Source of the DNA: an uncultured Acidobacteriota bacterium
GTDB taxonomy: Bacteria > Acidobacteriota > Polarisedimenticolia > Polarisedimenticolales > JAIQFR01
Length of the DNA stretch: 32,547 nucleotides
Reading direction: 5' to 3'
Assembly (NCBI GenBank): GCA_937864465.1
Contig: CALMJU010000061.1
Location: 1 to 32,547, forward strand
Part shown: piece by piece, positions 1-9,000 of the stretch
Position numbering within the stretch: the stretch's first letter is position 1
How the letters are laid out: every line of letters starts with the position of its first letter
Position numbers and translations under genes: made by a program
The notes under the pieces: model-generated
What the model saw: the letters and a program-made list of their open reading frames with translations, nothing else
Told to the model about the DNA's origin: nothing
Databases searched by the model: none

Positions 1-660
1 GCGCCTCCAGTCGTCCAGCGCCGGGTTGTCCGAGGGGGCGAGGGTGTCGAGGGTTCGGCGGATGCTCCGGACGTAGGGGGCTCGTTCTCGCGGGGAGAGC
101 GTGGGGGAGTGTCTTCGGTCCGGCCTTCTTCCGGAGCCGCGATGGGGGGCGGGATCGATGCCGAGGACGAACCAGGAGTTCGCGCCGACGGGGGTGCCGA
201 GAGCGAGGGCGTGGTCCTGTCGGCCGACGAAGGTTTCGAAGTGGTCGTGAACGACCGGTTCCCTGAGGGGGAGGAGGTTTGCGATCGCCCTGCGGTGGAG
301 GAGCTGGGCGTGACGGGAAAGCCGGTTTGCGAGGCGTGTGACGGTGGTCTTGGCGCAGGTTCGGGATCGCGCGATCTGGCGGTGGGCGGAGCCGGCCTGG
401 AGAGCGGGAGCGACCTCGAGGGGGAGATCTCTGCGTTTGAGGTAGTAGGAGAAGGAGAATGTTTGGCGGGAGCAGGTCCGGCGGCACAGAGCGCAACGGA
501 AGCGCGGGATGCGTCGGCGGTCGGAGGGCCGGAGATAGGAGCCGTGGCGGTGGAAGCGGGGTGGCATGAGGTGGTGGGCCGGGCAGTCGGGGTGAGGGCA
601 GAAAGGAGGGCGGTAGCGGCTAGGTCGTACGGTTTCGACGGGACGCTCGGGCCAGCGCAT
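1..660 (-). CDS. Zinc-ribbon transposase-like protein, 3' end outside window
   Basis: The minus-strand frame is open from the ATG at 660 to the window edge (220 codons, no stop), so the C-terminus is missing. The N-terminal part has a zinc-ribbon pattern: a CX4C pair (CPHPDC), then about 35 residues later FRCALCRRTC with CX2C. A basic helix-turn-helix-like stretch follows (around residues 85-125), then a segment starting HDHFETFVGRQDHALALG and containing SWFVLGIDPAPH. That segment resembles the beginning of a DDE/RNase H-fold catalytic domain, with D and E in DHFE as candidate metal ligands. This architecture fits IS1/IS1595-like transposases, but I cannot assign the family. No convincing ribosome binding site precedes the ATG. 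The opposite-strand frame at 109-810 is in register with it and is its shadow. The transposase assignment is inference; the open frame and zinc-ribbon cysteines are directly seen. Confidence 0.6.
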   Translation of the reverse strand, partial: MRWPERPVETVRPSRYRPPFCPHPDCPAHHLMPPRFHRHGSYLRPSDRRRIPRFRCALCRRTCSRQTFSFSYYLKRRDLPLEVAPALQAGSAHRQIARSRTCAKTTVTRLANRLSRHAQLLHRRAIANLLPLREPVVHDHFETFVGRQDHALALGTPVGANSWFVLGIDPAPHRGSGRRPDRRHSPTLSPRERAPYVRSIRRTLDTLAPSDNPALDDWRR

Positions 661-726
661 GGCGGGGAAGAGAGCAACAGGTGTGCCCGGAATAAGGCCC
701 GAAACGGCGCGGTCCTTAGCCGCGAT

Positions 727-763
727 TGTCCGCGGGCGGACGTCCGCCGTCCGCCGGCGGACA
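727..763. repeat. Imperfect inverted repeat between transposase and efflux operon
   Basis: A 37-base segment begins TGTCCGCGGGCGGAC and ends GTCCGCCGGCGGACA. The two 15-base arms are inverted copies with one mismatch, and each arm is itself nearly palindromic (GTCCGC/GCGGAC). It lies directly upstream of the minus-strand transposase-like gene and is followed by two copies of GGACACCCC (759-777). It could be the terminal inverted repeat region of an insertion element, or a REP-like hairpin. The other element end is outside the window, so this cannot be settled here. Confidence 0.45.
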
Positions 764-806
764 CCCCCGGACACCCCTCACCCCACAATTTCGCGGCCAC
801 CGTGGT

Positions 807-835
807 TTGACGGCCGGCGACGCCTACGGGATACT
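807..835 (+). promoter_or_regulatory. Sigma-70-type promoter for the adaptor/permease operon
   Basis: TTGACG at 807-812 (5 of 6 to the -35 consensus), an exact 17-base spacer, then GATACT at 830-835 (4 of 6 to the -10 consensus). Transcription would begin near 842, leaving a leader of about 20 bases before the ATG at 864. It is the only good match in the 661-863 gap. Confidence 0.55.
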
Positions 836-863
836 TGGCCTCCCGATCAGGTCCCGTCGAACG

Positions 864-2075
864 ATGCGCTCCTTGAAGCTCGCGATCCGGTTCATCGCCG
901 CACTCGTCCTCGTCGCCGGGGGCCCCGGCCCGGTGACGCCGGCCCCTTCCGCGTCCGGAGACCCCGCCGGGCCTCCTCGCGATCTCGTGGTCCGTCGCGG
1001 CGACTTCCGCGGCCGGTTCCTCCTGACGGGAGAGCTCCAGGCCGTCAAGGCCGACGACATCGTGGCCCCCAGGACCCCGGTCTGGCTGATCGCGATCCGC
1101 TGGATGGAGAAGGACGGCGTCGAGGTCAAGGCCGGACAGAAGGTGCTGGAGTTCGACAACAGCGCGTTCGCGAGCGACCTCGAGGAGAAGAAGCTCTCCC
1201 TCGCCGAGGCCGAGAACGAGCTCGCGCAGTCCGAGTCCGACGCCAGGGCCCAGGAGCAGGACCGGATCTTCGCTCTCGAGGAGAGCCGCGTGGCGCTCGA
1301 GAAGGCGCGGATCGAGGCGGCGGTCCCGGAAGAGCTCTCCGACCGGCGCAGGTTCCAGGAGCGGCAGCTGGCGCTCCGCCGGGCGGAGACGGAGTTCGAG
1401 AAGGCCGGAGAGGACCTCGCGGCTCAGCGGGCGGCGGCGCGCGCCGACCTCGACAACCGGAGGATCACCGTCGACAAGGCCCGTCGCGCGATCCTTCTCG
1501 CGGAGGCGGCGATCGAGGCGCTCGCGCTCTCCGCCCCGCGCGACGGCATCCTCGTCGTCGCCGAGAATCCCTGGGAGGACCGCAAGTTCGAGGTCGGCGA
1601 CACCGCGTACCCCGGCGTCGCCGTCATGCAGATCCCGGACCTCTCCGCGATGCGCGTGGAGGCCAGGCTCTCGGACGTGGACGACGGCCGCATCGCCGTC
1701 GGGATGCCGGCGTCCTGCGTGCTCGACATGTATCCCGACCTCGTCTTCCCGGGGAAGGTCGTCGAGCTCACACCCGTGGCGCAGGAGCCGAGCCGCCGCT
1801 CGCTCCGGCGGGCGTTCCGGATGCTCCTGGACCTGGACCGGACGGATCCGGCGAGAATGCGTCCCGGGATGTCGGTGCGGGTCGAGGTCGAGACGGCGCG
1901 CCTGCGGGACGCGCTGCTCGCCCCCCGCGCCGGTCTCGACCTCGGGGCGTCGCCTCCCCGCGCCCTGCTCGAGCGGGGGGGGACCGTCGAGGTCCGGCTC
2001 GGTCCCTGCAGCGCGACGGAGTGCGTCGTCGAGGACGGGCTCGAGGAGGGCGCGCGCCTCCGGGGCCCGGCGTGA
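864..2075 (+). CDS. HlyD/MacA-type periplasmic adaptor subunit (first of three)
   Basis: This 403-residue adaptor is predicted to bridge an inner-membrane ABC exporter to an outer-membrane channel. The start is ATG 864, not the in-frame ATG at 726, because it opens a typical export signal (MRSLKLAIRFIAALVLVAGG) and lies just after the promoter. The mature protein has a lipoyl/barrel-sandwich half (VWLIAIRWMEKDGVEVKAGQ), a long charged alpha-helical hairpin of about 130 residues, the second lipoyl half (LSAPRDGILVV), a beta-barrel segment with MRPGMSVRVEVE, and a membrane-proximal tail ending EEGARLRGPA. This order is that of the RND/ABC adaptor family. Its stop overlaps the start of the next adaptor (GTGA), so the two are probably translationally coupled. 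The exported substrate is unknown. Confidence 0.85.
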   Translation: MRSLKLAIRFIAALVLVAGGPGPVTPAPSASGDPAGPPRDLVVRRGDFRGRFLLTGELQAVKADDIVAPRTPVWLIAIRWMEKDGVEVKAGQKVLEFDNSAFASDLEEKKLSLAEAENELAQSESDARAQEQDRIFALEESRVALEKARIEAAVPEELSDRRRFQERQLALRRAETEFEKAGEDLAAQRAAARADLDNRRITVDKARRAILLAEAAIEALALSAPRDGILVVAENPWEDRKFEVGDTAYPGVAVMQIPDLSAMRVEARLSDVDDGRIAVGMPASCVLDMYPDLVFPGKVVELTPVAQEPSRRSLRRAFRMLLDLDRTDPARMRPGMSVRVEVETARLRDALLAPRAGLDLGASPPRALLERGGTVEVRLGPCSATECVVEDGLEEGARLRGPA

Positions 2076-3307
2076 GGAGCCCGGCACGCCTCCTCTCGCG
2101 CCGCGCCGCCGCTGCCGCGGTCGTCGTCGTCGGCGCTGCCGCCGTGTGGGGCCTTGCGAGGACCGGAGCGAGGACGGACGGCGCGGACTGGACGGCCGTC
2201 CGCAAGGAGGCTCTCGTCCTCGGCGTCGAGGTCACCGGCACGCTCCGGGCGGTGGACTCGAGCCTGGTCGGCCCGCCGCAGATCCAGCAGCTCTGGAACT
2301 ACAAGATTGCGCGGCTCGCTCCCGAAGGCTCCGAGGTGAGGAGGGGGGAGCCGGTTCTCGAGTTCGACACGAGCGAGCTCGAACGGGAGCTCGAGCAGAA
2401 GCTCGCGGAGGCGGCCTCGGCCACCAAGCAGATGGAGAAGAGGCAGGTGGACATCGAGCTGAGGCGCCGCCAGGAGCGCCTCCGCCGGGCCGAGGCAGAG
2501 GCCCGCGAGCGAAAGGCCGCGCTCAAGGTGGACCGCCCGGAGGAGCTCGCCTCCGCGCTCGAGCTCCGGCAGGCGCGGCTCGATCTCGAGCTCTCGCGGC
2601 GCGAGCTCGAGTACCTGGGGCAGCGCATGGAGGCGGCGGAGCGTGCGGACGCGGCGAGGCTCCGGTCGCTCGCCAGCCAGCGCGACCGGGCCGAGCAGCG
2701 CGTCCGGGAGATCCGGGAATCGATCCGGGAGATGGCCGTCGAGGCGCCCCGCGACGGGACGGTGATCTACGTCTCCGACTGGCGCGAGGAGAAGAAGAAG
2801 GTCGGGGACAACTGCTGGCGCGGGGAGAAGGTCCTGGAGATCCCGGACCTCCGCAGGATGGTCGCGAGCGGCGAGGTCGACGAGGCCGACGCGGGCAGGG
2901 TGGCGGAAGGGCAGAGAGTCTCGCTCCGGCTCGACGCCCATCCAGACGTCGAGTTCGCGGGAAGGGTCTCCTCCATCTGGAAGACCGTCCAGCGGAAGTC
3001 GCCCCAAAATCCGCTGCGCGTCGTCCGGCTCGACGTGGCGCTCGACCGGACCGATACGCTCCGAATGAGGCCGGGGATGCGGTTCCGCGGGACGGTGGAG
3101 ACCGGGCGCGTCGAGGGGGCGATCGTCGCCCCTCTCGAGGCGGTGTTTCCGGCGGAGGCCGGCCCGGTCGCCTTCCGCCGCGGACTGCTGGGCTTCGAGA
3201 CGGTTCCTCTTCGCCTCGGCCGGCGCAACGACCGGGAGGTCGAGGTGCTCGAGGGGCTGCGCGAGGGCGACGAGGTGGCGAGGCGCGACCCGAGGAAGAT
3301 CCCGTGA
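2072..3307 (+). CDS. HlyD/MacA-type periplasmic adaptor subunit (second of three)
   Basis: The protein has 411 residues. The GTG start at 2072 overlaps the previous TGA by GTGA; the open frame extends far upstream, but that part lies out of frame over the first adaptor and is not real. The N-terminus (MRSPARLLSRR followed by an Ala/Val-rich run to about residue 29) is a signal or membrane anchor. It is followed by a lipoyl half (IARLAPEGSEVRRGEPVLEF), a strongly charged coiled-coil hairpin rich in E, R, A and L from about residue 95 to 220, the returning lipoyl half (VEAPRDGTVIYV), a barrel with MRPGMRFRGTVE, and a C-terminal tail ending EGLREGDEVARRDPRKIP. It is a paralogue of its neighbours on both sides. 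Role inferred: an adaptor of the same exporter, possibly forming mixed oligomers with the others. Confidence 0.85.
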   Translation: MRSPARLLSRRAAAAAVVVVGAAAVWGLARTGARTDGADWTAVRKEALVLGVEVTGTLRAVDSSLVGPPQIQQLWNYKIARLAPEGSEVRRGEPVLEFDTSELERELEQKLAEAASATKQMEKRQVDIELRRRQERLRRAEAEARERKAALKVDRPEELASALELRQARLDLELSRRELEYLGQRMEAAERADAARLRSLASQRDRAEQRVREIRESIREMAVEAPRDGTVIYVSDWREEKKKVGDNCWRGEKVLEIPDLRRMVASGEVDEADAGRVAEGQRVSLRLDAHPDVEFAGRVSSIWKTVQRKSPQNPLRVVRLDVALDRTDTLRMRPGMRFRGTVETGRVEGAIVAPLEAVFPAEAGPVAFRRGLLGFETVPLRLGRRNDREVEVLEGLREGDEVARRDPRKIP

Positions 3308-4581
3308 GCCGCGCGAAGCTCCTCGCGGCGGCGGCGGCGCTCCTCGGCGCGGCGGCGGCGGCGCTCCCGCTCGTCCGCGGCATCGGCTCCGGCCGGGACG
3401 TTCCGGTCGTCGAGGTGGGCCGGGCGGACTTCGGACGCCGCGTGGAGGCCGAGGGGAACCTCGAGGCGGTCCGGGCGGCCCCCTTGAACGCCCCGATGGA
3501 GGCGACCGGTCCCCTGAAGATCGCCTGGCTCGCCCCGGACGGGAGCCGCGTGCGCGAGGGCGAGGTCGTGATCCGGTTCGATGCGACCGACATGGAGAAG
3601 AGCCTGGTGGACGGCGAGGCCGAGAGGCAGTCCGCCGTCAACAAGATCCAGGGGCGGCGCGCGGAGGGGGAGGGGACCTCCCGCAACCTGGCGCGCGACG
3701 CCGAGGTCGCCGGTCTCGAGCTCCGATACGCGCGGGAATTCCAGAGCAAGGACCCGCTCATCTTCTCCCGCGTCGACATCATCGAGTCGCAGATCGACGA
3801 GGGTCTCGCGGCCGAGCGCAAGGAGAACGCCGAGGCGGTCCGGAAGATCCGCGACGACCTGACCCGGGTGGACCTTGACCTGATCGCGATCGATCGCCGG
3901 AAGGCCGACCTCAAGATCGACGAGGCGAGGACCGGCCTCGCGGCGCTGGAGGTCCGGGCGCCGCACGACGGCATCTTCGTTCTCAAGCGCGACTGGCGCG
4001 GCACCGCGAAGGTGGGCGACACGGTCTGGCAGGGTCAGCCGATCGCGGAGATCCCCGATCTCGCGGCGATGAAGGCTCGGGTTCACGTCCTCGAGGCCGA
4101 CGCCGGAGGGCTCGCCGTCGGCGTCCCGGCGCGGGTGGTCGTCGAGTCCCAGCCCGGTCGGGAGTTCGGGGCGACCGTCGAGAGCGTGGACGCCCTGGCC
4201 AAGCCGCGCGTCCGATGGGTGCCGGTCCAGTACTTCGGGGTGACGCTCGCGCTCGTGAGCACGGACCCGGCGATCATGAAGCCCGGGCAGCGAGTCCGCG
4301 CCGTGCTGACGCTCGACGAGAGGAAGGACGCGATCGCCGTGCCGCGCGAGGCCGTGTTCGAGAGGGAGGGGAAGAAGATCGTCTACCGGAAGTCCGGCTG
4401 GGGCTTCGAGCCGGTCGAGGTGGTGCTGGGGCCCGTCGCCATCGGGCGGGTCGTGATCGAGAAGGGACTGTCGCCGGGCGACGAGGTGGCGCTCCGGGAT
4501 CCGGAGCGTCCGGCGGGAGCGGCCTCGCCGCCGTCCGGCGAGGCCGAGAGGGCGATGCCGGCCCCGGGAGGCCCGAGATGA
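3304..4581 (+). CDS. HlyD/MacA-type periplasmic adaptor subunit (third of three)
   Basis: The protein has 425 residues. The GTG start at 3304 overlaps the preceding stop (GTGA). It begins MSRAKLLAAAAALLGAAAAALPLVRG, an alanine-rich signal or anchor. The lipoyl half (IAWLAPDGSRVREGEVVIRF), helical hairpin (about residues 95-215), second lipoyl half (VRAPHDGIFVL), barrel (MKPGQRVRAVLTLDE) and membrane-proximal domain (AVPREAVFEREGKKIVYRK) occur in the usual adaptor order. The hairpin is of the same order of length as in the other two copies but diverges in sequence. The tail is Pro/Ala/Gly-rich. The ATGA overlap with the permease gene downstream points to co-translation. Substrate unknown. Confidence 0.85.
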   Translation: MSRAKLLAAAAALLGAAAAALPLVRGIGSGRDVPVVEVGRADFGRRVEAEGNLEAVRAAPLNAPMEATGPLKIAWLAPDGSRVREGEVVIRFDATDMEKSLVDGEAERQSAVNKIQGRRAEGEGTSRNLARDAEVAGLELRYAREFQSKDPLIFSRVDIIESQIDEGLAAERKENAEAVRKIRDDLTRVDLDLIAIDRRKADLKIDEARTGLAALEVRAPHDGIFVLKRDWRGTAKVGDTVWQGQPIAEIPDLAAMKARVHVLEADAGGLAVGVPARVVVESQPGREFGATVESVDALAKPRVRWVPVQYFGVTLALVSTDPAIMKPGQRVRAVLTLDERKDAIAVPREAVFEREGKKIVYRKSGWGFEPVEVVLGPVAIGRVVIEKGLSPGDEVALRDPERPAGAASPPSGEAERAMPAPGGPR

Positions 4582-5810
4582 CCGCGGGCGAGGCGTTCCA
4601 CACCGCGCGCGAGAACCTGGCGGCCCACAAGCTACGGTCGTCGCTCACCATGCTCGGCATGATCTTCGGCGTGGGGGCCGTGATCGCGATGCTCTCGATC
4701 GGCAGCGGCGCGGAGCGGCAGGCGATGGAGATGATCGATCGCCTGGGGCTCCGGAACGTCCTCGTGCGGTCGAAGGAGCTCAAGCAGGAGGAGATCGCCG
4801 AGGTCCGCAAGAAGTCGCCGGGCCTGTCGTCGCGGGACGCCCAGGGGATCCTCGAGGCCGTCCCCGGCGTCGAGATGGTGGCGCCTCGCGTCGAGGTCGA
4901 GCCGTACAAGATCCTCACCGCCTCCGGCAAGGCCGAGGCGAAGGTGTACGGGGTCTCGTTCCGGCAGGCCGAGCTGGCCCGTCTCCGGGTCGCCGAGGGG
5001 CGGTTCCTCGACGCGATCGACGAAAGGGAGCACGCGCAGGTCTGCGTCGTCGGTCCGGACGTGAGGCGCGACCTCTTCGGCTACGGCCCTGCGGTCGGGC
5101 GCGAGGTGAAGATCAACGACGTGTGGTTCGAGGTCGTCGGCGTGCTCGAGCAGAGCGGAGGGACCTCCTCGTTCCAGGGGGTCGCCGTCGGCTCGACCGC
5201 GCGCGAGATCTACCTGCCGGTCACGACCGCGATCCGGAAACTGGACCGCGATCCCCTCAAGTCCCCCCTCGACGAGATCGTGGTGCGGCTCGACGCGTCG
5301 GCTCCGCCGAGCCGCGCGTCGGACCTCGTCCGCGCGCTGCTCGACCGCCTGCACGGCGGAGAGGACGACTTCGAGCTCGTCGTGCCGGAGGCGCTCCTCG
5401 AGCAGAGCCGGCGGACGCAGCGCCTCTTCAACATGGTGATGGGGTGCATCGCGGGGATCTCGCTCCTCGTGGGTGGGATCGGGATCATGAACATCATGCT
5501 GGCGACCGTGCTCGAGAGGACGCGCGAGATCGGCGTGAGGAGGGCGGTCGGGGCGCGGCGCGCCGACATCCGGAACCAGTTCATCATCGAGTCGTTCTCG
5601 ATCAGCCTTTTGGGCGGCCTCGCCGGCGTCGTCCTCGGCATCACGATCGCCGGCATCGTCGCGGCCTGGGCGGAATGGCCCACGGTCGTCACGATCTTCT
5701 CGGTTCTCCTCTCGACCGGAGTCTCCGTGGCGGTGGGGCTGGCGTCCGGGATCTACCCGGCGCTCCGGGCCGCGGACCTCGATCCGATCGAAGCGCTCCG
5801 CTACGAGTAG
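4578..5810 (+). CDS. MacB-like ABC transporter permease
   Basis: The protein has 410 residues and a start at ATG 4578, overlapping the previous stop by ATGA. The topology is that of MacB/FtsX-type permeases. There is one transmembrane helix near the N-terminus (about residues 20-45, TMLGMIFGVGAVIAMLSIG) and a large periplasmic (MacB_PCD-like) domain of about 240 residues. Three C-terminal helices follow, starting at FNMVMGCIAGISLLVGGIGI. The conserved coupling segment TREIGVRRAVGARRADI lies after the second helix, and the C-terminal motif GIYPALRAADLDPIEALRYE is classic for the family. It lacks a nucleotide-binding domain, and no ATPase gene lies in the window, so the partner must be encoded elsewhere. 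With the three upstream adaptors it likely forms a tripartite exporter or mechanotransmission complex. Confidence 0.9.
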   Translation: MTAGEAFHTARENLAAHKLRSSLTMLGMIFGVGAVIAMLSIGSGAERQAMEMIDRLGLRNVLVRSKELKQEEIAEVRKKSPGLSSRDAQGILEAVPGVEMVAPRVEVEPYKILTASGKAEAKVYGVSFRQAELARLRVAEGRFLDAIDEREHAQVCVVGPDVRRDLFGYGPAVGREVKINDVWFEVVGVLEQSGGTSSFQGVAVGSTAREIYLPVTTAIRKLDRDPLKSPLDEIVVRLDASAPPSRASDLVRALLDRLHGGEDDFELVVPEALLEQSRRTQRLFNMVMGCIAGISLLVGGIGIMNIMLATVLERTREIGVRRAVGARRADIRNQFIIESFSISLLGGLAGVVLGITIAGIVAAWAEWPTVVTIFSVLLSTGVSVAVGLASGIYPALRAADLDPIEALRYE

Positions 5811-5814
5811 GCCT

Positions 5815-5831
5815 CCGGGACTCGTTCCCGG
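5815..5831 (+). terminator. Short stem-loop after the permease gene
   Basis: CCGGGA-CTCGT-TCCCGG forms a 6-bp stem with a 5-base loop, four bases after the stop codon. No U-tract follows, so at best it is a weak or factor-dependent terminator. The remainder of the 5811-6090 gap holds another perfect 7-bp hairpin (CTGTGCG-TCTTC-CGCACAG, 5915-5933) and an isolated TTGACG at 5885 with no good -10 element. Confidence 0.3.
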
Positions 5832-6090
5832 CCCGCGAGGGGGACGGTCCGGGGCGGCCGCCGCGGGCACGCCGCCGGGATCCGTTGACGAAGCGGTTCC
5901 GCCAGGCCGGATTGCTGTGCGTCTTCCGCACAGATCGCTTTCACGGGGGTCGCTTCGGCGGGAGAATGCGTATGCCATTCTCGACTCCCCGTGCGGAGAC
6001 GCCGGTGCACGGGCTCGAACGGAGCGCCGCTCGCCCTCGCGCGGGACCGAACGAAGGCGGTCGCCGCGTTCGAACGGGCGATCCAAGGAG

Positions 6091-9000
6091 ATGGGCGTGA
6101 GCGTCTCTCGCCTGTGGGTACCCGGCGCCTCCGGGATACGAGCGACCATCCTGTGCGCTTGCGTCCTCGCTGCGGCAGCGGCGACGGCTCCACGGGCGGA
6201 GACGGGAGGCATCCAAGTCGTCGTCTTCGACCCGGGCGGCAAGAAACCGGTTCCCGGGGTCGAGGTCACGCTGAGCAGCGCCGAGCGGCACGTGGCGACG
6301 ACCACCGTGGCGACGAACGCCCAAGGCTTCGCGTACTTCCCGGTCCTTCGCGCCGGCTCGGGATACGCGGTGGAGATCGCGCACACCGGCTACGCGCGCC
6401 AGAAGATCACGGGGATCCGGGTCCGCTCCGGGCAGGTGACGAGGCTTCCCCTCCGTCTCGCTCCCTCGTTTTCCGAGAAGGTCGTGCTTTCCGGCCGCCG
6501 CGACACCGTGGATCTCGAGCACTCGGAGACGACGACGCGGTTCGGGGGGGACTTCATCGAGGATCTTCCGGTGATGGGCCGCTTCTACCAGGACGTCTTG
6601 CGGCTGGCGGCGGGGGTGCAGGACGCGGACCGCGACGGGAATCCGAACGTCCACGGTGCGAGGGCCACGGATTTTCGGACGGAGGTGGGCGGGATCAGCA
6701 ACCAGGATCCGCTGACCGGCGAGTGGATGAGCTTCGTCAACCCCGATTCGATCGAGGAGATCGAGATCCTGACGGCCGGGGCGGGCGCGGAGTTCTCCCG
6801 CGCGCAGGGAGGCTTCGCGAACATCATCCAGAAGCAGGGATCGAACGATTTCGAGGGCCAGGCGAGTTTTCTCTGGCGGTCGGACCGGCTGGATCCGAAG
6901 AGCGCGACCGACTCGGCGGGCACGCCGAGGATCGGGTATCAGTGGTGGATGCCGTCCGTGCAGGTGTCCGGCCCGATCGTGAAGGACCGGCTGTGGTACC
7001 GGCTGTCCCACGAGTGGGTCCGCGTGGAGGAGCCGATCGGCGTGATCGGGACGGCGGCGGTGTCGACGCGGGACCAGACGATCGCCGCCGACCAGATCAC
7101 CTGGCAGGTGTCGCCCAGGAACAAGCTCGCGTTCCAGTTCAGCCAAGATCCGATGGTGCTGGGGAATCTCGGCGTCAACATGTTGACGCCGCCGTCCGCG
7201 AGCGTGCGACTCGAGACCGGAGGCCCGACGTACACGCTTCACTGGACCGCGCCCGTGTCCCCCTCCGTGCTGGTGGACAGCCTCGTCTCGTGGCAGGAGG
7301 GCAGGCAGGCGATTCTCCCGATGCGATCGGGCGTCGAGAACGACTGCGTCGCCGACCTCGTCGACGCCCAGACCGGGGAGTACGTTTACCCGGCGCTCGC
7401 CGAGGCGCAGTGCATGGACTTGAGAACGGGCCGGACCTCGGGCTCCTACCCGATCCGCCAGCGGGACTTCCGCCAGCGGCTGACCGTGAGGAGCCAGGCG
7501 ACGCTGTTCGTCCCCCGATTCCTCGGCGGCTCGCACCAGTTCCGCCTCGGCCTCGCCGCGGAGAACGAGCGCTACTTCCGCAGTCACGCGATGGCGCCGA
7601 TGATCCAGTTCTTCTCCTGGCGGGCGCCGTGGAGGGACGAGAACGGCAGGACGAAGCCGATCGAGTGGGGCTGGTGGGACACCACGGTCGCGATCCCGTG
7701 GGAAGCGCGCGCGAGGGTCCAGGGCGGCAACGTCGGCCTCTGGGCCGAGGACATGGTGAAGCCCCTCCCGAACCTGACGGTCACGCTCGGCGCCCGCGTG
7801 GACCACGAGGAGATCCGGGCGATCGGATTCCAGCCGTTCGATCCCGCCGCGGAGGCCGCGGAGTTCGACCGCACGCTCCCCGACGACTCGGGGTACGCCC
7901 GCATGCTGACGGCCAGGGAGGTCTTCACCGCGTACGAGAACATCGAGGAGTACGCACGGCAGATGGCGGATGTGCTCGAATGGCGGGTGGACGACGTGCT
8001 CCTCCGAATGTCCACGATCGCGACGTCGAGCATCGAATGGCGGCACAAGCGAAGGGCGGAGGACATCGCCCTCGCGAACACCAACGTGGCGCCCCGGATC
8101 TCCGTGGCCTGGGACCCCGGGGGCGACGGCCGGACCAAGGTCTCGGCGACCGCAGGCCGTTACTACGGGACGATCTACCTCGGCGTCGCGGCGATGGAGA
8201 GCGGCCCCGCGATGACGACGACTACGCTGACGGCGTGGCGGTTTGCCAACGCCCCGCCGACGTGGACCAATGATCAAGTCCACTCGGGACTGAACCCGGC
8301 GGCGACCGTCGAGGTCGTGGACCGGGACCTGAGGACGCCGTACCAGGACGAGACGACCCTGGCCGTCGAGCGCGAGATCCTCCCCGAGACCTCGCTGCGG
8401 CTCACGTGGGTGCGCCGTCGCTTCCGGGACCAGCTCCAGACGACGGACATCAACCACTACGCGTACGATTACGGCACATGCCTCGTCCAGTACAGCTCCT
8501 GGCAGCCGTGGATCGATTTCTCGAAACCGGACGGGAAGATCGACGACTGCGACGGCTACCTGTTCGCGCGCAGGGGCTTCGGCGAGGACGAGGGCGAGAT
8601 CTTCCACGGCCCCGACGGCTATGCGGACAGCTACGTGTACAACCCGGCCTGGGGGGCGGTGTACGTGATCGGGAACTTCAACACCGCCACGTACGACGGC
8701 TGGGTCCTGGAGCTGACGAGGCGCCAGTACCGCAACTGGCAGATGCACGCCTCCTACACGTTCTCGAAGGCGATCGGGGACGCGGAGGAGTGGCTTTCCC
8801 CCCTCGGCGACGACCGCTCGATCTTGGACGCGGAGAGGGGATATCTCTCCTACGACCAGCGGCACGTCGTCAAGGCGAGCGCGACGACGATCACGCCGTG
8901 GGGCTTCCGCTTCGGGGCGACCGCGACTTGGGCCACGGGGCTGCCGTACTCGATCCTCTCGGTCGGAAGCAGCTACGACAGCATATCGCCGCAGTTCATC

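Noticed and set aside
109-810. Plus-strand open frame of 233 codons rich in Gly, Ala, Glu and Val
   Set aside because: It is exactly in register with the minus-strand transposase-like frame, has no domain-like features, and is a typical high-GC mirror frame.
726-863. N-terminal extension of the first adaptor from ATG 726
   Set aside because: The extension spans the promoter and repeats and is not signal-peptide-like; a proper export signal begins at ATG 864.
5885-5913. TTGACG as a promoter for the first receptor
   Set aside because: No acceptable -10 element at 16-18 bases; kept only as a remark.
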